From the NCBI RefSeq assembly GCF_008087345.1, contig NZ_VHIB01000017.1, positions 1 to 64,000 on the forward strand: a DNA stretch of 64,000 nucleotides, written 5' to 3'. Numbering within the stretch: the first letter of the stretch is position 1; the number at the start of each line of letters is the position of its first letter. Below, in pieces: positions 34,802-43,698 of this stretch. A model generated the notes under the pieces. It saw nothing but the letters and a program-made list of their open reading frames with translations, made no database searches and was not told the origin of the DNA. Position numbers and translations under genes: made by a program. The DNA comes from Nocardioides caldifontis (GTDB lineage: Bacteria > Actinomycetota > Actinomycetes > Propionibacteriales > Nocardioidaceae).

Positions 34802-35587
34802 GTGCTCCGAGCGGCAGCCGTGACCGGCGCGTTGGTCTGCGTCCTGCTCGCCGGGTGCACCGGCACCGCCGACGGCGAGGACGAGGAGCTCTCGCTGGAC
34901 CCCCCCGAGCCCGGCGCCTGCCGGGCCCTGGAACCGGAGGACGTCGGGGCGAGCAGCGACGACTCCCCCACCGTCCCCTGCACCCAGGCGCACACGGCCG
35001 AGACCTTCCTCGTCGCCGCCCTCGAGCCGCCGCTCGCCGACGTCGGGCGCGACGACCCGCGGCTCGCGCAGGACGCCTACCGCCGGTGCAGCCGCGGGTT
35101 CCGGAAGCTCACCGGGGCCGACGACAGCCTCGCGCTCCGCACCGTCCTCTCGTGGGCCTGGTTCCGCCCGTCGGAGGAGCAGTGGGAGGCGGGCGCCCGC
35201 TGGTACCGCTGCGACGTCGTCGGCGGCACCGAGGAGTCGGCCTCGCTCGTCGGGCTCCCCCGCACCGCCGAGGGGGTGCTCCTCGGCATCCCGGCCGACC
35301 GGTGGATGGCGTGCGTGGACGACGAGGAGGTGGTCGGCGCCGTGCCGGTGCCGTGCTCCGAGCCGCACGGCTGGCGGGCCGCCACCACGATCGTCGTCGG
35401 CAAGGAGGGCGACCCCTATCCCGGGGACCGCGTCGTCGAGGTGCTCAGCCGGGACTACTGCTCGGACTCCGTGGGAGCCTGGTTGCACTATCCCCTGGAC
35501 TACGAGTACGCGTACACCTGGTTCGGCGAGGCCGAGTGGGACGCGGGGAACCGGAGGAGCGTGTGCTGGGCGAGGACCGACCAGTGA
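34802..35587 (+). CDS. Septum formation family lipoprotein, first of a tandem pair
   Basis: 261 residues, GTG start with GAGGGG upstream. Lipobox LLAGC at residues 15-19, then an acidic linker. Two repeats of the septum-formation (PF13845-like) pattern are visible: GACRAL...VPCTQAHTAETF and CSEPHGWRAATTI, each with Cys, Pro-C and His residues that mark the family, and WYRCDVV / CWARTDQ. Likely a membrane-anchored extracellular protein at the cell wall. The second copy starts eight bases downstream. Confidence 0.75.
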   Translation: MLRAAAVTGALVCVLLAGCTGTADGEDEELSLDPPEPGACRALEPEDVGASSDDSPTVPCTQAHTAETFLVAALEPPLADVGRDDPRLAQDAYRRCSRGFRKLTGADDSLALRTVLSWAWFRPSEEQWEAGARWYRCDVVGGTEESASLVGLPRTAEGVLLGIPADRWMACVDDEEVVGAVPVPCSEPHGWRAATTIVVGKEGDPYPGDRVVEVLSRDYCSDSVGAWLHYPLDYEYAYTWFGEAEWDAGNRRSVCWARTDQ

Positions 35588-35594
35588 GGCTCGC

Positions 35595-36437
35595 ATGAGG
35601 GCCGGGGCACGGGCGGCCGGCCGGCTGGTCGCCGCCGCGCTGCTGGTCACGCTCGTGGCGTGCACCGGCGACGACGAGGCCGGCCCCGACGAGGACCGGA
35701 CGTCGACCCCGACGGCCACCCGCACGCCCCCGCCCGAGCCCCCTCGGGTCGGGGAGTGCCGCCGGCTGACCCTGGACGACGCCGGGCTGCCCAGCAACGA
35801 CGCCGAACCGGTCGTCTGCCACCGGCGACACACCGCCGTCACCGTCCTCGTCGGGGACCTCGCCTCGGTGGCGCGCGGCCGGGGCGGCGAGGTCGACGTC
35901 GAGGCGAGGCCCGTGCAGCGACGGGTCGCCGGACGGTGCCGCGGGGAGCTGCCCCGCTTCCTCGGCGGCGACGACGAGACCCGCACGCTCAGCCGGTTCC
36001 AGGTCGTCTGGTTCCTGCCCACGGCGGAGGAGCAGGAGGCCGGTGCCGACTGGTTCCGCTGCGACGTGCTCGCCCTCGACCGGGGCGAGCGGCTGATGCG
36101 GCTTCCACCGCCGGGCCGGCTGCGCGGCGTGCTGGACCGGCCCCGGGGGCTCGGCACCTTCGGGCTGTGCGGCACCGCGGCCCCCGGCGAGCGCGGGTTC
36201 GAGCGGGTGGCGTGCGCGCGCCGGCACAGCTGGGTCGCGATCGGCACGATCCCGCTCGAGGGCGGGCGCCGCTACCCCGGCGTGGCGACCGTGCGCGAGG
36301 CGGGCGACGAGCCTTGCGCGGATCGGGTCCGCGAGCGGCAGGGGTTCCCCACGGAGTTCCGCTACGGCTGGGAGTGGCCGACCGCCGAGCAGTGGGCGGC
36401 CGGGCAGCGCCACGGGTTCTGCTGGGCACCTGCCTGA
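35595..36437 (+). CDS. Septum formation family lipoprotein, second of a tandem pair
   Basis: 280 residues. Lipobox LVAC, a Thr/Pro linker (STPTATRTPPPEPP), then the same domain pattern as its neighbour: GECRRL...VVCHRRHTAVTV, FRCDVLAL, ACARRHSWVAIGTI and the closing FCWAPA. The two share order and spacing of Cys/His but have diverged widely, so the duplication is old. It is convergent with era, ending 16 bases from it. Confidence 0.75.
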   Translation: MRAGARAAGRLVAAALLVTLVACTGDDEAGPDEDRTSTPTATRTPPPEPPRVGECRRLTLDDAGLPSNDAEPVVCHRRHTAVTVLVGDLASVARGRGGEVDVEARPVQRRVAGRCRGELPRFLGGDDETRTLSRFQVVWFLPTAEEQEAGADWFRCDVLALDRGERLMRLPPPGRLRGVLDRPRGLGTFGLCGTAAPGERGFERVACARRHSWVAIGTIPLEGGRRYPGVATVREAGDEPCADRVRERQGFPTEFRYGWEWPTAEQWAAGQRHGFCWAPA

Positions 36438-36453
36438 GCCGCGCGCCGAGCGC

Positions 36454-37380
36454 TCAGAAGCCGAGCCGGCGCAGCTGGCGCGGGTCGCGCTGCCAGTCCT
36501 TCGCGATCTTGACGTGGAGGTCGAGGTAGACCGGCGTGCCCAGCATCGCCTCGATGCTGCGCCGGGCCTGCGTCCCCACCTCGCGGAGCCGTGACCCCTT
36601 GTGGCCGATGACGATCCCCTTCTGCGACGACCGCTCGACGAAGAGGTTCGCGTGGACGTCGAGCAGCGGCTTGTCCTCGGGGCGGTCGGGACGGAGCCCC
36701 ATCTCCTCGACGACGACCGCGATCGAGTGCGGCAGCTCGTCGCGGACTCCCTCGAGGGCCGCCTCCCGGATCAGGTCGGCGACGATCGCCTCCTCGGGGG
36801 TGTCGGTGAGCTCGCCCTCGGGATACAGCGCCGGCCCCTCGGGCATCCGGGCCAGCAGCAGGTCGGCCAGCAGCTCCACCTGGTCACCCGCCACCGCCGA
36901 GACGGGCACGACCTCGGCCCAGTCGACACCGGTCTCGCGTCCCAGCGCGGCGATGTCGAGCAGGTGCTGCGCCAACCGGTCCTTCGGCACCAGGTCGGTC
37001 TTGGTGGCGATCGCGAACTTCGTCGACCGGCGCACCTTGGCCAGCTCGCCGACCAGGAACTTGTCACCCGGACCAATTCTCTGGTCCGAGGGGAAGCAGG
37101 CGGCGACCACGTCGACCTCGGCCCAGGTCGTCGTCACCAGGTCGTTGAGCCGCTCCCCCAGCAGCGTGCGCGGCCGGTGCAGCCCGGGGGTGTCGACGAG
37201 CACCAGCTGGCCGTCGCCCCGGTGCAGGATGCCGCGGACCACGGTGCGCGTGGTTTGGGGCCGCGACGACGTGATCGCCACCTTCGAGCCGACCAGCGCG
37301 TTGGTCAGCGTCGACTTCCCGGCGTTGGGTCGGCCGACGAAGCAGGCGAACCCGCTCCGGAATGGCTGCTCGTCGGCCAC
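36454..37380 (-). CDS. era: GTPase Era
   Basis: 308 residues. G1 GRPNAGKST, G2 TTRTVVRGI, G3 DTPGLHRPR, G4 TKTD and a C-terminal KH domain (GIVIGHKGSRLREVG) binding 16S rRNA. Era matures the 30S subunit. The G4 box reads ATKTD. GTG at 37380 lies just after the tmsB stop (six-base gap), so the gene may be carried on the fatty-acid transcript. Further upstream codons in frame are noise. Confidence 0.96.
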   Translation of the reverse strand: MADEQPFRSGFACFVGRPNAGKSTLTNALVGSKVAITSSRPQTTRTVVRGILHRGDGQLVLVDTPGLHRPRTLLGERLNDLVTTTWAEVDVVAACFPSDQRIGPGDKFLVGELAKVRRSTKFAIATKTDLVPKDRLAQHLLDIAALGRETGVDWAEVVPVSAVAGDQVELLADLLLARMPEGPALYPEGELTDTPEEAIVADLIREAALEGVRDELPHSIAVVVEEMGLRPDRPEDKPLLDVHANLFVERSSQKGIVIGHKGSRLREVGTQARRSIEAMLGTPVYLDLHVKIAKDWQRDPRQLRRLGF

Positions 37381-37385
37381 GCCGC

Positions 37386-38678
37386 TCAGCTCAACCAGTC
37401 GGGCCGCAGCGGGAAGTCCGAGCGGCCGTCCTCGTGGAGCTTCACCGCGAGCACCTGGTGGAGCTGGATGTCGTCGATCTCGAAGCCACGGCTGCAGCCC
37501 GAGAGGTAGAGCCCCCAGACCTTCGCGGTGCCCTCGCCCACCTCGGCGACGCACTCGTCCCAGTTCGCCGCGAGGTTCCTGGCCCACGCACGGCAGGTCA
37601 GCGCGTAGTGCTCGCGGAGGTTCTCCTCGTGGCGCACCTCGAGGCCGACGTCCTGGATCTCGGTGATGATCCTGCCCGAGCCGGTGAGCTCGCCGTCCGG
37701 GAAGATGTAGCGGTCGATGAAGGCGCCCGCGCTGACCGACCGGTTGTGCGGCCGGGTGATGCAGTGGTTGAGCAGCCGCCCGCCCGGGACGAGCTTGTCG
37801 CGCAGGAACGAGAAGTACGCCGGGTAGTTCTTGATCCCGATGTGCTCGGTGAGCCCGATCGAGCTGATCGCGTCGAAGTCACCCTCCGCCACGTCGCGGT
37901 AGTCCATGTGCCGGACCTCCGCGAGGTGGTCGAGCCCCTCGCGCTTGATCGCCTCCTGGGCCCACGTCGCCTGCTCGCGGGACAGGGTGACCCCGAGCGC
38001 CCTGACGCCGTAGTGCTTCGCCGCGTGGAGGACCATGCCGCCCCAGCCGCACCCGACGTCGAGGAGCCGCATCCCCTCGCGCAGCCCGAGCTTGCGGGCC
38101 ACCAGGTCGTGCTTGAACTCCTGGGCCTCCTCCAGCGTCGCACCGGCGTGCGGGTAGCAGGCGCAGGTGTAGGTCATCGACGGCCCGAGCACCAGCTCGT
38201 AGAAGCGGTTGGACACGTCGTAGTGGTGGTGGATCGCCTCGGCGTCGCGAGTGCGGCTGTGCCGCGCGCCCTCGACGAGCCGGCGCCACCTCGGCAGGTG
38301 CTCCTGCGGGGGCGGCGGCGGCGGGACCAGGTGGCGGATGCCCAGCCCGCGCAGCAACCGCACCGCCTCGGCCGGCGACGGCGCCTTGAGCGTGAAGCGG
38401 CTCATCGCCAGCTCCATCAGCTCGTAGGGGTCCCCGGGGTGGATGCCCTCCAGCTCGAGGTCGCCGGCGACGTAGGCGCGGGCCATGCCCAGGTCGCCCG
38501 GCGCGGTCAGGATGTAGGAGAGGCCGCGCTCGTTGCGCAGGTGCACCCGCACCTTCGCGTCCTCGGGGCCGGCCGAGCTCCCGTCGTACGCCGTGAAACG
38601 GAACGGGATCCCGTGCTCGAAGAGCGTCTCGAGCGCGCCCGCGATCGTGATGTCGTGCGTGGTGGTCCCAGAGGTCAT
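37386..38678 (-). CDS. tmsB: Cyclopropane synthase family methyltransferase, 10-methylene fatty acid synthase
   Basis: 430 residues. The SAM-binding core LLDVGCGWGGMVLHAAKHYGVRALGVTLS and the family motifs HHHYDVSNRFYELVLGPSMTYTCACY and EHIGIKNYPAYF mark the CFA synthase group. Next to an FAD-dependent partner (overlapping by four bases), it matches the actinobacterial tmsB/bfaB pair that methylates the C10 position of oleoyl phospholipids, forming a 10-methylene intermediate. Without the partner, cyclopropane formation would be the default call. It is membrane-associated by substrate. Confidence 0.85.
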   Translation of the reverse strand: MTSGTTTHDITIAGALETLFEHGIPFRFTAYDGSSAGPEDAKVRVHLRNERGLSYILTAPGDLGMARAYVAGDLELEGIHPGDPYELMELAMSRFTLKAPSPAEAVRLLRGLGIRHLVPPPPPPQEHLPRWRRLVEGARHSRTRDAEAIHHHYDVSNRFYELVLGPSMTYTCACYPHAGATLEEAQEFKHDLVARKLGLREGMRLLDVGCGWGGMVLHAAKHYGVRALGVTLSREQATWAQEAIKREGLDHLAEVRHMDYRDVAEGDFDAISSIGLTEHIGIKNYPAYFSFLRDKLVPGGRLLNHCITRPHNRSVSAGAFIDRYIFPDGELTGSGRIITEIQDVGLEVRHEENLREHYALTCRAWARNLAANWDECVAEVGEGTAKVWGLYLSGCSRGFEIDDIQLHQVLAVKLHEDGRSDFPLRPDWLS

Positions 38679-40066
38679 CGCGTCCTCACCGCCTTCTCGT
38701 AGAGCCCCGTCAGTCGTCCGTCCGGATCGTGTTCGCGTCGCACCTCGTCGAGGTTGGCGGTGCCGTAGAGCGCGTCGAACGTCGCGCGGTCGTAGTAGGC
38801 GTCGGAGTACAGCGACTTGTGGCCGCCGAGCTCGCTGACCTTCAGCTCGACCATGCGGTTCACGTCACCGTCGCTGCGCCCATCGGCGATCGGCACGGTC
38901 CCCCAGAACCCGACGTTGACGTAGGTCGTGCCCGGGTCGAGGGGGTACGACGGCCACGTGCGCGCCGCGAGCCGCGCACCGCCGGGGCCCTCGGCCTCAC
39001 GGAGCCGCAGCGGGCAGAGCCACACCGGTCGCATCCCGACCTCGGCGTCGAACCACTCGACGAAGGCGCGGGTGCGGTCGGCCGGCACCTCGATGTCCTG
39101 GATGACGCGCTCGCGCCGGACCCCCTGTCGCCGGTCGCGCCAGGCGGAGAACCCGACCTTCGCGTCGAACCCGATCAACCGGTGGTAGACGTCGCTGCGC
39201 CGGTAGCGCCGGGGCCAGAGCCGGCGGACGCCGGGGCGGTGCAACCCGAACGCTCCGGAGCACCAGAACCAGTCGGTGTCCCAGCGCCAGAGGTAGTCGT
39301 GCATCGTGAGCCGGTCGCGGTCGCGCTCCTGGAGCGAGCGGTAGTAGATCCGCTCGCCGGTGTAGTCGCTCGTCGCCCCAGGTCGGTCGGACCAGGTGGC
39401 CAGCGTCAGGTAGCTCTCCTGCGGCGAGAACGCGACGCCGTCGAGCCCGTCGACCCGCTGCCCCTCCCACGCCCGGTCGGCGGTGATGCGCTCCACCGCG
39501 GCGGTCAGCTCGTCGAGGTCGCGGAAGCGGAGGTGGCGGAGCTCGACGTACGCCGGGACGCGCTCGAGCTCGATGCGCAGCCGCGTGGCGTAGCCGAGCG
39601 AGCCGTAGGAGTTCGGGAAGGCGTCGAAGAGCCGGTCCCCCGGCTTCACCGTGACGACCTCGCCGGAGCCGGTGAACACGTCCATCTCGAGCACCGACTC
39701 GTGCGGCAGCCCGTTGCGGAACGAGGTGGACTCGATGCCGAGCCCGGTCACCGCGCCGCCGAGCGTGATCGTGCGGAGCTGGGGGACGACGAGCGGGATG
39801 AAACCGTGCGGCAGGGTCGCGTCGACGAGCGCCTCGTAGGTGCACATCCCCTGCACGTCGGCGGTGCCGGCGGCGGGGTCGACCTCGATGACGCCGGTCA
39901 GCCCCGAGACGTCGAGCCCCTGCGTGCGGTCGTGCGCGCCGGAGCGGAAGAGGTTCGAGGTCCGCTTGGCCAGCCGGACCGGGGCGTCCTCCGGGATCGC
40001 GGCGTAGGAGTCCACCAGCCGCCGGACACCCTCCGCGTGCGTCTCCCACCCCACCACGCCAGTCAC
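38675..40066 (-). CDS. tmsA: FAD-binding oxidoreductase, 10-methylene fatty acid reductase
   Basis: 463 residues. An FAD_binding_4 domain (residues about 20-180): TSNLFRSG, VIEVDPAAGTADVQGMCTYEALVDATLP, and LGGAVTGLGIES. The C-terminal part is the BfaA/TmsA type. It should reduce the 10-methylene made by TmsB to 10-methyl stearoyl chains (tuberculostearic-type acids), which keep membranes fluid. Start GTG at 40066 is selected because TGVVGWETHAEGVRRLV begins the family; upstream residues are noise. tmsA precedes tmsB on the transcript with ATGA coupling. Confidence 0.83.
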   Translation of the reverse strand: MTGVVGWETHAEGVRRLVDSYAAIPEDAPVRLAKRTSNLFRSGAHDRTQGLDVSGLTGVIEVDPAAGTADVQGMCTYEALVDATLPHGFIPLVVPQLRTITLGGAVTGLGIESTSFRNGLPHESVLEMDVFTGSGEVVTVKPGDRLFDAFPNSYGSLGYATRLRIELERVPAYVELRHLRFRDLDELTAAVERITADRAWEGQRVDGLDGVAFSPQESYLTLATWSDRPGATSDYTGERIYYRSLQERDRDRLTMHDYLWRWDTDWFWCSGAFGLHRPGVRRLWPRRYRRSDVYHRLIGFDAKVGFSAWRDRRQGVRRERVIQDIEVPADRTRAFVEWFDAEVGMRPVWLCPLRLREAEGPGGARLAARTWPSYPLDPGTTYVNVGFWGTVPIADGRSDGDVNRMVELKVSELGGHKSLYSDAYYDRATFDALYGTANLDEVRREHDPDGRLTGLYEKAVRTR

Positions 40067-40149
40067 GGCCCTCAACTTACCGCCCGTGGGTCCCGGCGCT
40101 CCTCGGCCCCTCGTGCACGACGCCATGGCACAAGTGGCCCCGCCCGCCC

Positions 40150-40174
40150 AACCGCCAGGCGCCCCCGGTCCGTC
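40150..40174 (+). promoter_or_regulatory. Candidate ECF promoter of the first sigma gene
   Basis: AACC (40150-40153), a 17-bp spacer, then CGTC (40171-40174), nine bases before the start codon. This matches the AAC/CGT pattern recognised by many ECF sigma factors and suggests autoregulation. A similar AACC-N16-CGTG precedes the second sigma gene. By eye only. Confidence 0.35.
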
Positions 40175-40182
40175 TACGGTGC

Positions 40183-40728
40183 ATGCACGCAGCGCAGCCC
40201 CTTCGAGAGGCGGTCGTGGTTCACGAGGACGAGGACGCGGAGTTCGACGAGTTCTTCCGCGCGACGTGGGCCCGCATGTTCCGGACGGCGTACGGCGTCG
40301 CCGGGGACCGGGCCACCGCGGAGGACGCGCTGCAGTCGGCGTACGCGAAGGCATTCGCCTCCTGGGGCCGGGTCCGGGCGGCGGGCCGGCCCGAGGCGTA
40401 CGTCCGCCGCATGGTCGTCAACGAGGTGCTCGACGTCCGGCGCAAGGGGTGGTGGCGGCGGGAGCGGCCGCTCCACGACGAACGGCCGCCGGACGCCGCC
40501 TCGCCCGAGGTGTCGAGCACCGAGCGCGACGTGGTGTGGCGGGCCGTCCTCAGCCTCCCGCCGCGGCAGCGCGCGGTGCTCGTCCTGCGCTACTACGAGG
40601 ACCTGAGCGAGGCCGACATCGCCGAGACCCTGGGCGTCACCCGCGGCACGGTGAAGTCGCAGGCCTCCGCCGCGCTCGCCGCGCTCCGCGCCACCCACCT
40701 CTCCGACCTGAAGGGGGAGCACTCATGA
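40183..40728 (+). CDS. SigE-family ECF sigma factor
   Basis: 181 residues. Region 2: FDEFFRATWARMFRTAYGVAGDRATAEDALQSAYAKAFASW. Region 4: VWRAVLSLPPRQRAVLVLRYYEDLSEADIAETLGVTRGTVKSQASAALAALR. No region 3, so an ECF factor, of the actinobacterial SigE/SigM-like group. The stop overlaps the next start as ATGA. The true start may be a GTG ten codons later. Confidence 0.92.
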   Translation: MHAAQPLREAVVVHEDEDAEFDEFFRATWARMFRTAYGVAGDRATAEDALQSAYAKAFASWGRVRAAGRPEAYVRRMVVNEVLDVRRKGWWRRERPLHDERPPDAASPEVSSTERDVVWRAVLSLPPRQRAVLVLRYYEDLSEADIAETLGVTRGTVKSQASAALAALRATHLSDLKGEHS

Positions 40729-41831
40729 GCAGCCAGGACCGCAGCCCCGACACCCTGCTCGCCGAGCGCGTAGCCCGCCACCTGACCGACCACCTCGACG
40801 CCACCCCGGCACCGCCGGCCGACCTCGACGCCGTCCGGCGGCGCGGCCGTGCCGCCCGGGGGCGACGTCGGGTCTCCTCGCTGGTCGCGGTGGCGGCCGT
40901 GGGGCTCGGCGCCGCGGCGTTGGTCGCCACCGCGCCGTGGCAGGACGATCCGGCCGGCCGACCCGACGGACCGGACCTCGCGATCGGCGCGCTCGACCTC
41001 TCCGGCGGGTTGCGGGCCTACGGCTCCCCCGACGGACGGCTCTCCCTCGGCGGTCGCACCGTCGACCTGGAGCAGGCCGAGGACCTCGACACCGACGCGG
41101 CGGCGACGGCGTACGGCGTCGTCTTCTTCGACCGCGGCCGGCCCCACCTGCTCGGCGAGGACGGCACGGCCGAGCCGCTGGTCGCGGGGCTTCCGGCGGC
41201 CCCCCGCGACTTCCACCCCACCGCGAAGACGGACGCCGTCGAGCCGCGGGTGGCGTGGGTCGTCATGGAGGACGGCGACGCCCGGCTGCAGGTCTACGAC
41301 CTCGAGCGGCGCGAGGTCGTCGCCTCGGACGAGGTGCCCTGCGGCGAGGAGGACTGCAGCGACGTCGTCGTCGACGGCATCGACAGCGGTGTGGTCTTCG
41401 TGCGGAACGCCGAGGCGACGTGGGTGTGGAGCATCGAGGAACGCACCTTCACCGAGCTCGCGGGGCCCGCGACCCGGGTTGCGGACGTCCGCAACCGCGT
41501 CCTGCTGTACGACGGGCCGCGGCCGACCCTGCCGCTGAGCGCCTGGCGCTACGTCGCCGGCGCGGTCGACGCCCAGCTGACCTTCGACGGCCGGCACGTC
41601 CTCGACTGGTCCGCGACCCTGCAGCCCACGGGCGGGGGCCGGCCGGTCGTCCTCGACGTGCCGCGGGACGTCATCTTCTTCACCTTCGACACCGACGGAT
41701 CGGTGCTCGCGGCGACGACGGGGTCACCGGCCCGGTTCTACGACTGCGTGGTGCCCTCGGGCCGGTGCGAGCAGATCGGGGAGATGGAGATGGTCGGGGG
41801 CGACCCGCTCTTCATGGGCAACGACATGTAG
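40725..41831 (+). CDS. Membrane-anchored partner of the ECF sigma factor
   Basis: 368 residues. Residues 1-45 are cytosolic and charged, one hydrophobic segment follows (about 48-66, VSSLVAVAAVGLGAAALVATAP), and the rest is an outer beta-rich domain with repeated strands (LSLGGRTVDLEQAEDL, AWVVMEDGDARLQVYDLERREVV). This layout fits an anti-sigma or sensor, though the short cytosolic part has no zinc motif. It is translationally coupled to the sigma gene. Function inferred from position. Confidence 0.65.
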   Translation: MSSQDRSPDTLLAERVARHLTDHLDATPAPPADLDAVRRRGRAARGRRRVSSLVAVAAVGLGAAALVATAPWQDDPAGRPDGPDLAIGALDLSGGLRAYGSPDGRLSLGGRTVDLEQAEDLDTDAAATAYGVVFFDRGRPHLLGEDGTAEPLVAGLPAAPRDFHPTAKTDAVEPRVAWVVMEDGDARLQVYDLERREVVASDEVPCGEEDCSDVVVDGIDSGVVFVRNAEATWVWSIEERTFTELAGPATRVADVRNRVLLYDGPRPTLPLSAWRYVAGAVDAQLTFDGRHVLDWSATLQPTGGGRPVVLDVPRDVIFFTFDTDGSVLAATTGSPARFYDCVVPSGRCEQIGEMEMVGGDPLFMGNDM

Positions 41832-41843
41832 CCGGGCGGCGGC

Positions 41844-42146
41844 TCACGGGCCGCCGAGCAGCACCATGAACACGACCGCAGCGACCACCCCGGCGGCCAC
41901 GCCCACGGCCGCGCCGACCGCCGTGGCACGGGCCGGGCTGGCGTCCGCGCCGGCGATCCCCGGCAGCAGCCGGCCGACGACCGCGCCCAGGAGCGCCATC
42001 AGCAGCAGCTGCACGGGGACCACCCAGCCCTCGGTCGCGTCGCCGTCGAGGAAGGTCGCGACGACCGGGAGGCTGAGGAAGCCGGCGACCGCGAGGAGGA
42101 CGACGGCCAGCGGGCGCTGGGCAGGAGCGGCTGCGGGACCGGGCAT
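41844..42146 (-). CDS. Small membrane protein
   Basis: 100 residues with three hydrophobic segments (about 13-30, 42-62 and 75-97) and short loops. No family recognised. It ends 13 bases from the convergent sigma-partner gene and lies 45 bases downstream of the MFS gene on the same strand, so it may be co-transcribed with that transporter. Confidence 0.6.
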   Translation of the reverse strand: MPGPAAAPAQRPLAVVLLAVAGFLSLPVVATFLDGDATEGWVVPVQLLLMALLGAVVGRLLPGIAGADASPARATAVGAAVGVAAGVVAAVVFMVLLGGP

Positions 42147-42190
42147 CGGGGCCTCCCTCGTGGACGGGACTCGGCTGGGTCGGCTGGAAC

Positions 42191-43360
42191 CTACCGGGTG
42201 CCGGGCTCGCGCGCGCTGGGCACGACGGCGGCGGACGGCAGGAGCACGACCGCGACCACCAGCAGTGCCTCGAGCGTGCCGACCCGCTCGGCCACGAAGC
42301 CGAGCAGCGGCGGGCCGGCGAGGAAGGCGGCGTACCCGATCGTCGAGACGACGCTGACGCGGGCGGCGGCACGACGCGGGTCGTCGGCGGCCGCGCTCAT
42401 CCCGACCGGGAAGCCGAGCGACGCGCCGAGCCCCCACAGGACGATGCCGAGCACGACCGGGACCACGTGGTCGCCGACGACGATCAGCACCACTCCCCCG
42501 GCGGCGGCCGCCATCGTCGCCCAGAGCACGCGGGTGCGCCCGTGGCGGTCGAGCAGCGCCGGCCCCCAGAGCCGCCCGGCGGTCATCGCGGTCACGAACA
42601 CCGCGAAGCCGGCCACGCCGACCCAGTGCTCGACGTCGTAGCCGTCGACCAGGGCGAGGGCGAGCCAGTCGTTGGCGGTGCCCTCGGTGAGCGCGAGCGC
42701 CAGCACCATCAGCCCGATCAGCAGCGTGCGTGGTTCGGTCCAGGCGCCCCACGCGGACGGCCTCGGCTCCGCGTGGTCCACCGGAACGTCCGGCACGAAG
42801 GCGCGGGTGCCGACGAGCAGCCCGGCGAACCCGACCACCGCCGCCGGCACCAGGTGCGCCGCCGCGGGGACGCCCAGCCCGACGAGGGCCGCGCCGACAC
42901 CTGAGCCCACGACCGTGCCGAGGCTGAACCCGGCGTGGAACCGCGGCATGACGGTGCGCCCGAGCCCCTGCTCCACCGCGGCGCCCTCGACGTTCATCGC
43001 GACGTCCCACACCCCGGTCCCGACGCCGTACGCGAAGAGACCGACGACCGCGGGCGCGACCGTCCCCGTCGCGAGCGCGACGGAGACCAGCGTCAGCCCC
43101 ACGAGCGCGCTGGCGCCGGCGGCCCGGATCACCGGGACGGTGCCGAACCGCTCGATCGCCGGCCCGGTGGACGGCATCGCGAGCACCGACCCGGCCGCGA
43201 TCGCCAGCAGGAGCAGCCCGAGCTGGCCGTTGCCCAGGTCGAGCGCCTCCCGGGCCTCCGGGATCCGCGAGACCCAGCTGGCGAACAGGAAGCCGTTGAG
43301 GAAGAAGGCCCAGCCGACGGCGTTGCGCGCAGCCAGCAGGCCGTGGGGCGACGCGGTCAG
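42191..43360 (-). CDS. MFS transporter with predicted CTG start
   Basis: 389 residues if the frame starts at CTG (43360-43358), which overlaps the upstream stop as CTGA. The next in-frame start is GTG at 43186, but codons between encode RNAVGWAFFLNGFLFASWVSRIPEAREAL, the canonical first helix and loop of this MFS subfamily, and an in-frame TGA lies 12 codons before the CTG with no ATG/GTG/TTG between. Twelve helices are visible overall; AMNVEGAAVEQ and FHAGFSLGTVVGSGVGAAL mark the fucose/YbjJ-like group. The substrate is unknown. Confidence 0.8.
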   Translation of the reverse strand: MTASPHGLLAARNAVGWAFFLNGFLFASWVSRIPEAREALDLGNGQLGLLLLAIAAGSVLAMPSTGPAIERFGTVPVIRAAGASALVGLTLVSVALATGTVAPAVVGLFAYGVGTGVWDVAMNVEGAAVEQGLGRTVMPRFHAGFSLGTVVGSGVGAALVGLGVPAAAHLVPAAVVGFAGLLVGTRAFVPDVPVDHAEPRPSAWGAWTEPRTLLIGLMVLALALTEGTANDWLALALVDGYDVEHWVGVAGFAVFVTAMTAGRLWGPALLDRHGRTRVLWATMAAAAGGVVLIVVGDHVVPVVLGIVLWGLGASLGFPVGMSAAADDPRRAAARVSVVSTIGYAAFLAGPPLLGFVAERVGTLEALLVVAVVLLPSAAVVPSAREPGTR

Positions 43361-43698
43361 GACCGGACCGTCTCGAGCACCTGGCCCCGCGCGTCACCGC
43401 GCAGGACCGGGACTCCGGTGCCCGCGAAGTCGCGCACGACGGCGAGGTCGTCCTCGGCGACGGCGTCCGCGTCGCCGAGCACCGCCACGGCCTCGAGGCC
43501 GGCCGACCCGCTCGAGACCGCCATCGCGACGGCCACGGCCACCGCGGAGAGCTGCAGCGACGGCAGCGCGACGGTCGCGCCGGCGTAGGTGCGGCCGTCC
43601 TGGTCGCGGACGCAGGCGCCTTCGGCGGCGCGCGTGCGGGCGCGGACGGAGCGGGCGAGCGTGACGAGCTTGGCGTCCTCGGCAGACAGGTCAGGCAT
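43357..43698 (-). CDS. Cytidine deaminase-like protein lacking zinc ligands
   Basis: 113 residues. The fold of a small cytidine deaminase is evident (DLSAEDAKLVTLARSVRARTRAAEGACVRD, YAGATVALPSLQLSAVAVAVAMAV), but the catalytic His/Cys-A-E and PCxxC motifs are absent. Such degenerate homologues are conserved between the CNNM protein and era in actinobacteria. Probably non-catalytic. The gene overlaps the CNNM gene by eight bases and the MFS gene by four. Confidence 0.78.
   Translation of the reverse strand: MPDLSAEDAKLVTLARSVRARTRAAEGACVRDQDGRTYAGATVALPSLQLSAVAVAVAMAVSSGSAGLEAVAVLGDADAVAEDDLAVVRDFAGTGVPVLRGDARGQVLETVRS

Noticed and set aside
42191-43186. MFS gene starting at GTG 43186
   Set aside because: Would remove the conserved first helix that is in frame upstream.
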